Assembly (NCBI GenBank): GCA_003445095.1
Contig: DLVS01000078.1
Span: 1 to 7,759 of the forward strand
Source of the DNA: Verrucomicrobiales bacterium
Lineage (GTDB): Bacteria; Verrucomicrobiota; Verrucomicrobiia; Limisphaerales; UBA9464
Length of the DNA: 7,759 nucleotides
Direction: 5' to 3'
Shown: piece after piece, positions 1 through 6,483 of the stretch
Numbering within the stretch: position 1 is the first letter of the stretch
How the letters are laid out: each line of letters starts with the position of its first letter
Notes under the pieces: generated by a model
The model's input: the letters and a program-made list of their open reading frames with translations, nothing else
Databases searched by the model: none
Told to the model about the DNA's origin: nothing
Position numbers and translations under genes: made by a program

Positions 1-149
1 TTCAGCTTGCGGCGCCGGCGCTCGCTGGGCTTTTCATAATGCCGCTTGTTGCGGACTTCGCGGAGAGTGTTCTCCCGGTCCACTTTCTTCTTCAGGCGGC
101 GCAAAGCCCGGTCAATGGGCTCGCCCTTTTTTAGCTTAACTTCGCTCAA
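1..149 (-). CDS. rpsU: 30S ribosomal protein S21, 3' end cut by the window edge
   Basis: Small-subunit ribosomal protein S21, a short, very basic protein that binds 16S rRNA near the platform and helps initiation. Reading the minus strand gives 49 residues beginning MSEVKLKKGEPIDRALRRLK and running through KKKVDRE, EVRNKRHYEKPSE and RRRRKL, which is the S21 family pattern over its whole visible length. The usual length is about 60-70 residues, so only the basic C-terminal tail is missing at the window edge. The start is inferred to be TTG at 149-147: the next upstream in-frame codon that matters is a TGA stop and no ATG or GTG lies between, while the family N-terminus (SEVKLKKGEP) begins right after it. 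An AAGGA-like sequence lies about 12 nt upstream, slightly far. The family call is firm; the start is good but rests on a non-ATG codon. Confidence 0.93.
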   Translation of the reverse strand, partial: MSEVKLKKGEPIDRALRRLKKKVDRENTLREVRNKRHYEKPSERRRRKL

Positions 150-269
150 GTCACGTTCACGTCCTTTCGATCAGGCGGTTCCAACCCTCTGGCTGAACTC
201 CGCGACCAGTCCATCCGAAGACAGTCTGGAATGCGCCTTGGTCCGTCACCGAACCCGAGGCGGACGGGT

Positions 270-297
270 GAAATAGCCAAATTCCACACAGAGGCAA
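270..297 (-). promoter_or_regulatory. candidate sigma70-type promoter for rpsU
   Basis: On the minus strand TTGCCT (297-292) is followed after 16 nt by TATTTC (275-270), about 120 nt upstream of the S21 start. This matches 4 of 6 consensus bases at -35 and 3 of 6 at -10. It is offered only because the position is sensible and a similar box pair (TTGCCG, 17 nt, TAAATC) stands before the HU gene. Chance occurrence is quite possible. Confidence 0.22.
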
Positions 298-340
298 GGC
301 TGGAAGCGAGGGATTTTCGGGCTGGAGGCCGTTTCGGGTC

Positions 341-405
341 GGCAAAGATTGGGGAGGGATGCCCGAATAAGCGCGCGGACGCGCGCTCCCCAGCACGATT
401 TCCGA
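341..405 (+). repeat. tandem-hairpin intergenic repeat, copy 1
   Basis: First of two related non-coding elements; the other is at 2276-2341, in the same orientation. The core 348-392 aligns without gaps to 2284-2328 with 35 of 45 bases identical. It has two consecutive dyads. The first (348-356 with 360-368, 3-nt loop) is degraded here, with mismatches and a wobble pair. The second is strong: AGCGCGCG at 370-377 faces CGCGCGCT at 380-387, so at least 7 pairs close a tetraloop. The TCCCCA that follows is shared by both copies. The element lies between divergent rpsU and the DUF4190 gene, ending about 90 nt before the latter. The rest of the 150-494 gap holds the weak rpsU promoter candidate and a small dyad (CAGCC/GGCTG, 438-452); I see no gene there. 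Function unknown: a REP-like or MITE-like element, an RNA hairpin, or a terminator/attenuator are all possible. Confidence 0.7.
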
Positions 406-494
406 GTTAGGGCCAAATCGAGCAGCGGCCGTGGACGCAGCCCCGAAGGCTGGTTGCGTTGCCGCCGAGAGTCTGCCCAGACTTCGACCCGACC

Positions 495-1202
495 ATGAAT
501 CCATCAGCTGACTCACCAGCGCCGGAAGCGCCTCAATCTCAATCCCGACCCGCTGCAAAGCTCAGCCTCCTGGCCGTGTTCTCCTTGCTGTTTGGAATCC
601 TCGGATGTACCGGCTTGGGCGCACTGGCAGGCATCGCCTTCGGCGCAATTGCCCTGGTGCGGATCAATAACAGCGAAGGCAGACTCAAAGGCCAGGGGCT
701 TGCGATCACAGGGATCATCGTGTCGGGATTGATGCTCCTGCTCGTACCGGTCCTGGCCGGAATGTTGCTGCCGGCACTCGCCAAGGCCAAAGCCAAGGCC
801 CAGATCATTGCCAGCGTCAACCAAGTCAAGCAGATCGGCCTCGCCGCTCGGATTTATGAAACGGATCACGAAGGAAAATTCCCCCTGGCAGCCAACTGGA
901 ACGACACGCTACGGCCCTTGCTTGGAGAGGACGCCGATAAAATCCTGCGACGGCCAGCCGCACGCGAATCCAGTTGCGGCTACGGGTACAATGCCCTCGT
1001 CGCCGGACTTCTCAGTTCAAAAGTGGATCCTGCGACCGTAATGTTCTTTGAACTCGAATTCCCACGGGACAACGCGGTGGGCGGAGAAGAGCTATTGCGT
1101 CAGCCCGAAGGAAGGGGAGACCGCGTGGTGGTCGGCCTGGCCGACGGCAGTGTCGTCCAGCTCAGGGCTGAGAACCTTTCCGAACTTCGCTGGCAGCCGT
1201 AG
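495..1202 (+). CDS. DUF4190 membrane protein with pseudopilin-like C-terminal domain
   Basis: A 235-residue inner-membrane protein of unknown function. After a Pro/Ser-rich N-terminus (1-22), two hydrophobic stretches (about 24-56 and 68-90) separated by RINNSEGRLKGQGLAITG form the DUF4190 pattern, with its typical 'G.GLAI.GI..' second helix. From 91 the protein changes character: LLPALAKAKAKAQ (91-103), VNQVKQIGLAARIYETDHEG (108-127) and a terminal VVVGLADGSVVQL (211-223) mirror the type II secretion/DUF1559-like pseudopilins common in PVC bacteria (LLPALxxAKxKA, LxQIGLAxxxYxxDxxxxFP, xxFADGxV). No cleavable prepilin leader (G/FxxxE) is present. ATG 495 is preferred over an in-frame TTG at 459 because the 12 extra residues do not resemble the family; neither has a clear ribosome binding site. 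The gene stands alone, divergent from rpsU and convergent with the HAD gene. The domain call is confident; the role (cell-surface or secretion related) is inference. Confidence 0.85.
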   Translation: MNPSADSPAPEAPQSQSRPAAKLSLLAVFSLLFGILGCTGLGALAGIAFGAIALVRINNSEGRLKGQGLAITGIIVSGLMLLLVPVLAGMLLPALAKAKAKAQIIASVNQVKQIGLAARIYETDHEGKFPLAANWNDTLRPLLGEDADKILRRPAARESSCGYGYNALVAGLLSSKVDPATVMFFELEFPRDNAVGGEELLRQPEGRGDRVVVGLADGSVVQLRAENLSELRWQP

Positions 1203-1223
1203 CTGTCCGTCGCGACTGGGACT

Positions 1224-1292
1224 GATCAAAAGCCCGGCCCGGAGCTCCGCGCGGGCCGGAGACGGCTCAGCGCGCTATCCCTGCCTTTGATC
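1224..1292 (-). terminator. nested GC-rich hairpin in a convergent gap, possible terminator
   Basis: An 8-bp perfect stem (CCGGCCCG 1234-1241 with CGGGCCGG 1252-1259, 10-nt loop) lies between the convergent DUF4190 and HAD genes. Read on the minus strand the stem is followed by GCTTTTGATC, a short T run, which suits termination of the HAD transcript about 80 nt after its stop codon. An outer inverted repeat (GATCAAA 1224-1230 with TTTGATC 1286-1292) could enclose it. On the plus strand there is no T run after the inner stem. The T run is only four bases, so confidence is limited. I see nothing gene-like in the remainder of 1203-1340. Confidence 0.4.
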
Positions 1293-1340
1293 GATTCATG
1301 CAGCGGGCCTGAAGTCGGGATCCAATCCCCCCCACCGGGG

Positions 1341-2114
1341 TCAAGATACTCCGAAGCGATCCAGCCCTTCCAACACACCGGCGGCACACGACTGCAGCGC
1401 CAGGAATCCGCCCTCCCCTTCGACCTGTGCTTTGACCCGCGGCAAACCGTTGTACGGGGTGACCAGCCAATGCGCCACTTCACGGCGCAACATCGGGAGG
1501 TCGTTCAAGTGATCTCCGGCGGCGAACGTCTGCTCCGGCCGAAGTTCCAGGAGCCGCTGAATTTCCTGCAACGCGGTGCCCTTGCTGTACCGCCGGTGGC
1601 TGAGCCGCAGATACACGTCGTTTCGAACGGGCGCCAAGTCGGGAACCGCAGCGCAGAAAGTGTCCAGCTCCTGCTGAATGGCATCCATCTGCCCGTTCGT
1701 TCGGGCAATGACACACACCGGCGACCACGAGTCGTTGTAAAAGGTCGCATCGTACTTCGCCTCCAGCATGCTGAACAATTCCGCCAATTCACCCGCGTAG
1801 TCGCTGAACAAGCCCGTGTGCGCCCGAATACAGTTGGTGTGCCACGGCTCCACCGCCTCGTAGTGCCCTCGAACATGGCGATAAATTTCGCGTTCGACGG
1901 TCACCGCGAAGTCCGGGAGCACTCGCATGTGGGCACGACCGATACTCTCCATCAGGCTAGCCAAGTCCCGTCCCGTATTGATCACCCAAATGACTCCGCG
2001 GGCTTGCAGCGCCGCCACCCGATTCTGGAACGCCTCCGGAACGGGAGCATGCGCAAAGTCCTCGTGAATGGTTCCATCAAAATCGGTCGAGATGAGGCGA
2101 ATGTCAGCAGGCAT
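1341..2114 (-). CDS. HAD-superfamily hydrolase, Cof-like/subclass IIB phosphatase
   Basis: A 257-residue cytoplasmic phosphatase-like protein, near the family's usual size. All four HAD motifs are visible. Motif I is DFDGT (11-15), where D11 would be the phosphorylated nucleophile and D13 the acid/base. Motif II is INTGRD (45-50) with T47. Motif III is the lysine K178 in YSKGTAL. Motif IV is GDHLND (200-205) with D201 and D205 for magnesium. The long segment between motifs II and III (about 70-170) fits a C2-type cap, and the GDxxND form of motif IV is usual for the Cof/sucrose-phosphatase/trehalose-phosphatase branch. Hydrolysis of a sugar phosphate or similar metabolite is plausible; the substrate cannot be read. 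The start is the ATG complementary to 2112-2114, just before the family N-terminus (IRLISTDFDGT); I see no good ribosome binding site. It is divergent from the hydrolase gene across 2115-2422 and convergent with the DUF4190 gene. Confidence 0.88.
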   Translation of the reverse strand: MPADIRLISTDFDGTIHEDFAHAPVPEAFQNRVAALQARGVIWVINTGRDLASLMESIGRAHMRVLPDFAVTVEREIYRHVRGHYEAVEPWHTNCIRAHTGLFSDYAGELAELFSMLEAKYDATFYNDSWSPVCVIARTNGQMDAIQQELDTFCAAVPDLAPVRNDVYLRLSHRRYSKGTALQEIQRLLELRPEQTFAAGDHLNDLPMLRREVAHWLVTPYNGLPRVKAQVEGEGGFLALQSCAAGVLEGLDRFGVS

Positions 2115-2422
2115 GAACGGGCGACACGGTGCGCACGAAATGACCGTTTGTCACTTCGGCGATGCAAGCTCCAGGAGCAGTTCAAACGGCGGCCCACCGC
2201 CAGCGTGTTATTTTGGGTGTCCCGCCGAAAACAACGTTCAACCATCTTTTGCCCCAGAGAGTTAGGGTTGGTATGTGCCAAGAATTCGGGCGAGACGCCC
2301 GAATCAGCACGCCGGCGTGCGGTCCCCAATCCAAAATCGGAGTTCGGATTAAGACTTCACCCCGGTACTTTGCGCTTCATCACAGTCCGCACCCCATGCG
2401 AGCGTCCAAAGCCACGACAGCG
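2115..2422. other. divergent intergenic region between HAD phosphatase and hydrolase cassette
   Basis: About 308 bases without a supported gene. An open frame continues upstream of the hydrolase from 2162, but its translation (rich in Arg, Pro, His and Gln) has no family character and runs straight through the hairpin repeat, so it is treated as non-coding. The region holds copy 2 of the tandem-hairpin repeat (2276-2341). A GAGTTAGGG at 2259-2267 recurs at 404-412 beside copy 1, but on the opposite side of the element. No convincing -35/-10 pair was identified, although promoters for both flanking genes must lie here. Confidence 0.6.
2276..2341 (+). repeat. tandem-hairpin intergenic repeat, copy 2
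   Basis: The better-preserved copy. Hairpin A is a perfect 9-bp stem: ATTCGGGCG (2284-2292), loop AGA, CGCCCGAAT (2296-2304). One base later hairpin B is a perfect 7+7 dyad, GCACGCC (2307-2313) with GGCGTGC (2314-2320), so about 5 pairs with a 4-nt loop in practice. GGTCCCCA follows. Against copy 1 the core is gap-free with 10 differences in 45. In stem B the paired positions 2309/2318 are A-T, while the equivalent 373/382 in copy 1 are G-C: a compensatory change. The element ends about 80 nt before the hydrolase start and sits in a divergent promoter region, as does copy 1. There is no T run, so a standard intrinsic terminator is unlikely. Confidence 0.75.
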
Positions 2423-3280
2423 ATGACTAGTCAGCAAATGCCCGCAAGGAATCACTCATTCTACGTGGACCGGCACGGTTGCCGGATATCCGGCAGTGTC
2501 CGCGGCGACGGCCCTCCCGTGCTGCTCATTCAAGGGGTCGGCGTCCATGGAGACGGCTGGGGACCTCAAGTGGACCGTTTGGCGGCACAATTCCGTTGCT
2601 TGACGTTCGACAATCGCGGCATGGGCCAGAGCCAGCCAGTAGGCGCACCCCTGTCAATCGAGCTGATGGCTGAGGACGCCCTGGCACTAATGGACGCCCA
2701 AGGCTGGGACTCGGCGCATATCGTGGGTCACTCAATGGGAGGACTAATCGCGCAGCAGCTCGCGTTGTCTGCTCGCCCGCGGGTGCGAAGCCTCGCGCTG
2801 CTCTGCACCTTCAGTCGCGGCCGCGACGCCACCCGCCTGTCGGCTTGGATGCTTTGGGTGGGCCTGAGGACCCGCCTCGGGACACGACGCCAACGCCGTC
2901 ATGCCTTCCTCAAGCTCGTGCTGCCTCCGTCGAACTTGGCGACCGCAGACCTTGACACGTTAGCCGAACGTTTTGCCCCGTTGTTTGGCCACGATCTCGC
3001 GGACCAACCACCCATTGCGATGAAGCAACTGCGAGCGATGAGCGCTTACGATTCCACTTCGCGGCTGGGTGAGTTATCCGGTTTGCCGACCTTGGTGGTC
3101 AGCGCCGAACACGATCGCATCGCCCGCCCAGAACTGGGTCGCATGATAGCCGCTGGAGTACCGGGTGCGCGCTATGTGGAGATTCCCAACGCGTCCCACG
3201 GAGTTCCCCTCGAACAATCCGACTCCATCAACAGCTTGCTCCTCGAACACCTCGCGCGAGCCGATTCCGGGCTACGCTAG
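2423..3280 (+). CDS. alpha/beta-fold hydrolase
   Basis: A cytoplasmic alpha/beta hydrolase of 285 residues from this start, the usual length. The nucleophile elbow is GHSMGG (102-107) with S104; the acid is probably D231 in SAEHDRIA and the base H259 in NASHGVP, giving a complete triad. DNRGMGQS (63-70) after strand 4 is the family's typical turn. The oxyanion-hole region reads LLIQGVG (34-40), so the usual His-Gly is Gln-Gly. A cap segment (about 135-200) carries a very basic run, RTRLGTRRQRRH (149-160). The closest textbook relatives are C-C hydrolases, esterases and haloperoxidase-like enzymes; the reaction is not determinable. Start choice is uncertain: in-frame ATGs at 2396, 2423 and 2438 all lack a clear ribosome binding site. 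Its stop lies 13 nt before the next gene, so the two are probably co-transcribed. No signal peptide is seen. Confidence 0.88.
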   Translation: MTSQQMPARNHSFYVDRHGCRISGSVRGDGPPVLLIQGVGVHGDGWGPQVDRLAAQFRCLTFDNRGMGQSQPVGAPLSIELMAEDALALMDAQGWDSAHIVGHSMGGLIAQQLALSARPRVRSLALLCTFSRGRDATRLSAWMLWVGLRTRLGTRRQRRHAFLKLVLPPSNLATADLDTLAERFAPLFGHDLADQPPIAMKQLRAMSAYDSTSRLGELSGLPTLVVSAEHDRIARPELGRMIAAGVPGARYVEIPNASHGVPLEQSDSINSLLLEHLARADSGLR

Positions 3281-3293
3281 CCGCGACCTCTTT

Positions 3294-5171
3294 ATGAACG
3301 CCGTGCGCCGATCAATCCTTGCCCTGTGTTTGATTGGAGCTCACGCGACCCGGGGGGAAACCGCAGCCAACAATTACTTCGCCATCCAAGTCGTGGATGA
3401 ACAAACGGGCCGAGGCGTTCCCTTGGCCGAATTAAAAACCGTTAATAACATCGTATTTTGGACGGATAGCGCCGGCCTCGTCGCGTTCCATGAGCCGGGC
3501 TTGATGGGCCAAGAAGTCTTCTTCCACGTCAGCAGCCCCGGCTACGAATATCCGAAAGACTTTTTCAACAATCGCGGTTTGAAACTTCGGCCGGTGGCGG
3601 GTCAGCGCGCCAAGGTGAAATTGAAACGCCTCCAAATCGCCGAGCGACTCTATCGAGTCACCGGACAAGGCATCTACCGCGACAGCGTGCTCGTCAGCGC
3701 GCCCGTGCCGTTGAAATTTCCGGTGCTCGACGCCCAAGTGCTCGGTCAGGACACCGTCATCGCCACTCCGTATCGCGGGAAAATTTACTGGTTTTGGGGA
3801 GACACCGACCGCGCGAGCTATCCGCTGGGAAATTTCGGCGCCGCGGGGGCGACGTCGGAGTTGCCGGATCGCGGCGGGCTTAATCCCAGCGTAGGCCTCG
3901 ACCTCACCTACTTCACCAACGCCGATGGATTCAGCAAGCCGATGTGCCCCGACTCTAGCTTTGGAGAGGGACTCAAGTGGATCGAAGGGGTGACGACGCT
4001 GCGCGATGAAACAGGCGCGGAGCATTTGCTCGCCCGCGTCGCCGCCGGAACTGGAATGCAGGAGAGCCGCGATTGGCATCTCGCGTTGTTCAACGACCGA
4101 AACCAAACTTTCGAGTCGCTCGTTCGCTGGGATATTCACGATACCCATGATTCGGCCCATCCATTTCAAGCTCGCGAGGACGGGATCGCCTACCTGTACC
4201 TCTACCCCAACCTCCGCGTGCGGGCCGAACTCAATGCGCTGCGCGACTTAAAAAACTACCAAGCGTTCACTTGCCTGTCGGGCGACGGAAAATTCCACGG
4301 CAAGGAAACGCAGGTGGACCGGGATTTTTCGGGGCGCGTCCGTTACTCGTGGAAGGCGGAGGCGGATCGATTGCATCCCGGCGTCCTGCGCGAGCTAACC
4401 GCCAACGACACGCTGAAACGATCAGAGTCGTGGTTGCAATTGGTCGATCTCGAATCAGGCGCGCCGGTCGAGGCTGGCCGCGGGTCAGTCTTCTGGAACG
4501 AATTTTTGCATCGTTGGATAATGATCGTCTCCGGCGCGCCTGGAGACGTTTGGTTCAGTCAAGCCGACACACCGACTGGTCCTTGGGTTTATGCGCGCCG
4601 GATTGCCACCCACGGCCGCTACAACTTCTACAATCCCACGCAGCATCCGTTTTTCGATCAGGAGGGCGGTCGCCTCATCTACTTCGAAGGCACGTATACC
4701 GACAGTTTCTCGAGCGCTTCGGCCAAGACACCGCGCTACAACTACAACCAGATCATGTATCGCCTCGCACTCGACGATGAGCGGCTCGCGGTGCCGGTGC
4801 CGGTGTATCGAGTGAAAGGGCCCGGCCCAGTAACACGCCCATTGTTGCGGGAGGGTGTCGAAGCGGACGGCGCTTGGGGACAAATCGATTCCGTCGCGTT
4901 CTTCGCGATTCCGCCGACTCTTCCGCGGGCCGGACTTGTATCCTTGTACGCCTCCGCGACCGGACCCGGTTGGCAGACCCGTGCACCAACTCCGACGAGC
5001 CGGCCGCTGTTCTTCGCCCTTCCAGTAAATGAAAAAGCCGGCTCAGACCCCAGCACTGCCCCGGCGCTGCACGAAGTTTTACGAAGCGAATCAGGCGAGC
5101 CCATTGGCCGTGTCTGGAAAAATCCTGCTACCGTGATTCCGGTCGGCCTTCAGGTTCGGCCGGGGCCTTAG
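3294..5171 (+). CDS. secreted protein: carboxypeptidase-regulatory-like domain plus DUF4185/GH43-like beta-propeller
   Basis: A 625-residue exported protein of unknown activity. Residues 1-20 form a signal peptide (MNAVRR, then SILALCLIGA, likely cut after AHA). Residues about 28-112 look like a transthyretin/CarboxypepD_reg-type beta-sandwich (FAIQVVDEQTGRGVPLAEL, TDSAGLVAFHEPG, HVSSPGYE, KVKLKR). From about 130 repeated blade-like segments suggest a five-bladed propeller of the DUF4185/GH43-like kind: GKIYWFWGDTDRASYPLGNF (162-181), REDGIAYLYLYPNLRV (294-309), NEFLHRWIMIVSGAPGDVWF (402-421) with TPTGPW after it, then HPFFDQEGGRLIYFEGTYTD (451-470). The family is recognised by pattern, not by search; it may be a glycan-active enzyme or a binding protein. 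ATG 3294 is preferred to longer in-frame starts inside the hydrolase gene because the signal peptide begins there. It is the middle gene of a three-gene cassette; its TAG overlaps a possible GTG start of the next gene by one base. Confidence 0.82.
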   Translation: MNAVRRSILALCLIGAHATRGETAANNYFAIQVVDEQTGRGVPLAELKTVNNIVFWTDSAGLVAFHEPGLMGQEVFFHVSSPGYEYPKDFFNNRGLKLRPVAGQRAKVKLKRLQIAERLYRVTGQGIYRDSVLVSAPVPLKFPVLDAQVLGQDTVIATPYRGKIYWFWGDTDRASYPLGNFGAAGATSELPDRGGLNPSVGLDLTYFTNADGFSKPMCPDSSFGEGLKWIEGVTTLRDETGAEHLLARVAAGTGMQESRDWHLALFNDRNQTFESLVRWDIHDTHDSAHPFQAREDGIAYLYLYPNLRVRAELNALRDLKNYQAFTCLSGDGKFHGKETQVDRDFSGRVRYSWKAEADRLHPGVLRELTANDTLKRSESWLQLVDLESGAPVEAGRGSVFWNEFLHRWIMIVSGAPGDVWFSQADTPTGPWVYARRIATHGRYNFYNPTQHPFFDQEGGRLIYFEGTYTDSFSSASAKTPRYNYNQIMYRLALDDERLAVPVPVYRVKGPGPVTRPLLREGVEADGAWGQIDSVAFFAIPPTLPRAGLVSLYASATGPGWQTRAPTPTSRPLFFALPVNEKAGSDPSTAPALHEVLRSESGEPIGRVWKNPATVIPVGLQVRPGP

Positions 5172-5200
5172 TGACGAATCCCTCCTCCACGACCACCAGG

Positions 5201-6358
5201 ATGAACGCGCTGAAGGCTCTAATCATCGGCGGTGGTATCGGAGGGCACACGCTCGCGGTGGCGCTCGAAAAGCTCGGTATCGCGTCCGAGATATTTGAAC
5301 GTGCCCCCAAGGCAGGGGAAGTGGGGGCCGGACTAGGTCTTTGGGCGAATGCAGTCAGCGTCCTCGATCGACTTGGGATCGTTGTGCGCGACCTTGGCCT
5401 GCCATTGCTCCGTGGCGAAGGGGTTTCCTGGCGCGGCGGAGTGCTGACGAAGTTCGACCTTCAATCGGTCTCCGCCGAGGCCGGCGCCGACTCCTACATT
5501 GTGCATCGCGGTGAATTGCTCGACGCCATTGCGGCCCGCGTGTCACCCGGGACGGTGCGCGCGGGCAAGGAATGCGTTCGTCTCGAACAAAGTGACCATT
5601 CCGTGCTCGCCTATTTCAAAGACGGTTCCTCGGCCGAGGGCGATCTGCTCATCGGTGCCGATGGGATCCATTCCACGGTGCGATCTGCTCTCTGGGGCTA
5701 CACTCCCGTTCGCTATTCGGGGCAGACTTGTTACCGCGGGATCGCCCCCCTCGCGCCGCTCGAACCGCAAGTGCTCCGAGAGATTCTCGGGCGCGGCCAA
5801 CGCTGCGGCATCTGTCCCCTTGATCGTCATCGCCTCTACTGGTGGGCCGCCTTGAATCGTCGCTCGGGCGAAGTCGACGTACCGGGCGACCGACGTGACT
5901 TTCTGTTAACCTGCTATCGAGGTTGGCCCCATGCTATCGAAGATTTTATCGCCGCCACACCACCGGAATCGATTCTCCGAAAAGATCTAATCTATCGTAA
6001 ACCCATTCCGCGCTGGAGTCGCGGGTGCGTGACCTTGCTGGGTGATGCCGCACATCCTACGACGCCCAATCTTGGCCAAGGCGCCTGCATGGCGATTGAA
6101 GATGCGGAAGTATTGGCCCACGCCATCGCCTCGCAGTCCAATATCGAGTCGGTATTCTGCGCCTACGAAGCCCGCCGAGTCGCCCGAACGACCGCGGTGA
6201 CGAACGACTCCTGGAGGTATGGCCAACTGGCCCGGTGGCAAAACCCATTCGCCGTCACCGTACGCGAGCTAATCTTTCGAGCCACACCCAGTTTCGTCGT
6301 CCAACGATCCTTGCGCCGGAACGTCTGCCCGGTGGCCTTTCGCACAGGACCGCCTTAG
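5201..6358 (+). CDS. FAD-dependent monooxygenase (group A, PHBH fold)
   Basis: A single-component flavin hydroxylase of 385 residues, standard for the family. In order: ADP-binding Rossmann motif ALIIGGGIGG (6-15) ending in the acidic E33; the conserved Arg-containing HRGELLDAI (102-110); the 'DG' motif GADGIHSTVR (152-161) that contacts FAD and NAD(P)H; and the 'GD' motif GDAAHPTTPNLGQGACMAIE (281-300). Such enzymes use NAD(P)H and O2 to hydroxylate or epoxidise small, often aromatic, compounds in the cytoplasm; salicylate hydroxylase, urate hydroxylase HpxO and zeaxanthin epoxidase belong to this group. The substrate cannot be assigned. The start is uncertain: ATG 5201 puts the FAD motif five residues in, as is usual, but an in-frame GTG at 5171 overlaps the upstream stop (TAGTG) and would add ten residues with translational coupling. 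It is last in the putative operon with the hydrolase and propeller protein. Confidence 0.9.
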   Translation: MNALKALIIGGGIGGHTLAVALEKLGIASEIFERAPKAGEVGAGLGLWANAVSVLDRLGIVVRDLGLPLLRGEGVSWRGGVLTKFDLQSVSAEAGADSYIVHRGELLDAIAARVSPGTVRAGKECVRLEQSDHSVLAYFKDGSSAEGDLLIGADGIHSTVRSALWGYTPVRYSGQTCYRGIAPLAPLEPQVLREILGRGQRCGICPLDRHRLYWWAALNRRSGEVDVPGDRRDFLLTCYRGWPHAIEDFIAATPPESILRKDLIYRKPIPRWSRGCVTLLGDAAHPTTPNLGQGACMAIEDAEVLAHAIASQSNIESVFCAYEARRVARTTAVTNDSWRYGQLARWQNPFAVTVRELIFRATPSFVVQRSLRRNVCPVAFRTGPP

Positions 6359-6461
6359 CCAGAATTCAAGTTCAACCACGAATCGATACAAACTCACCCC
6401 GATGGGCAGATTTCACAACGGGACTTTCGGAGGACCTGATCCCGTTTAGTGAACGTTGAGT

Positions 6462-6483
6462 CCGGCCGGCCGGGATCGTCCCG
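6462..6483 (+). terminator. GC-rich palindromic hairpins downstream of the monooxygenase, weak terminator candidate
   Basis: CCGGCCGGCCGG (6462-6473) is a perfect 12-base palindrome. It overlaps a second hairpin, CGGGA (6471-6475) with TCCCG (6479-6483) and a TCG loop. Together they lie about 105 nt after the monooxygenase stop and are the only strong structures on that side. There is no T run, so Rho-independent termination is doubtful. The rest of 6359-6591 shows no gene or recognisable site. Confidence 0.25.

Noticed and set aside
459..494. TTG start for the DUF4190 protein
   Set aside because: It adds 12 uncharacteristic residues and has no better ribosome binding site than ATG 495.
404..2267. 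GAGTTAGGG shared at 404-412 and 2259-2267 as a target-site duplication of the hairpin element
   Set aside because: It lies downstream of copy 1 but upstream of copy 2, and neither copy is flanked on both sides by it, so it does not behave as a target duplication.
2162..2422. Upstream extension of the hydrolase frame
   Set aside because: The extra 87 residues have no family similarity and would translate through the hairpin repeat; later ATGs fit the normal hydrolase length.
1287..2426. A plus-strand open frame of 379 codons
   Set aside because: It lies opposite the HAD phosphatase, whose four catalytic motifs are clear on the minus strand; the plus translation is rich in Arg, Gln and His with no family features.
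3165..3293. Longer start for the propeller protein inside the hydrolase gene
   Set aside because: It would bury the clear signal peptide that begins at ATG 3294.
3432..4169. A minus-strand open frame of 245 codons
   Set aside because: It is antisense to the propeller gene in GC-rich DNA, and its translation has no recognisable domain.
4271..4780. A plus-strand open frame of 169 codons in another frame of the propeller gene
   Set aside because: Arg-rich out-of-frame translation; the main frame carries continuous blade motifs through this stretch.
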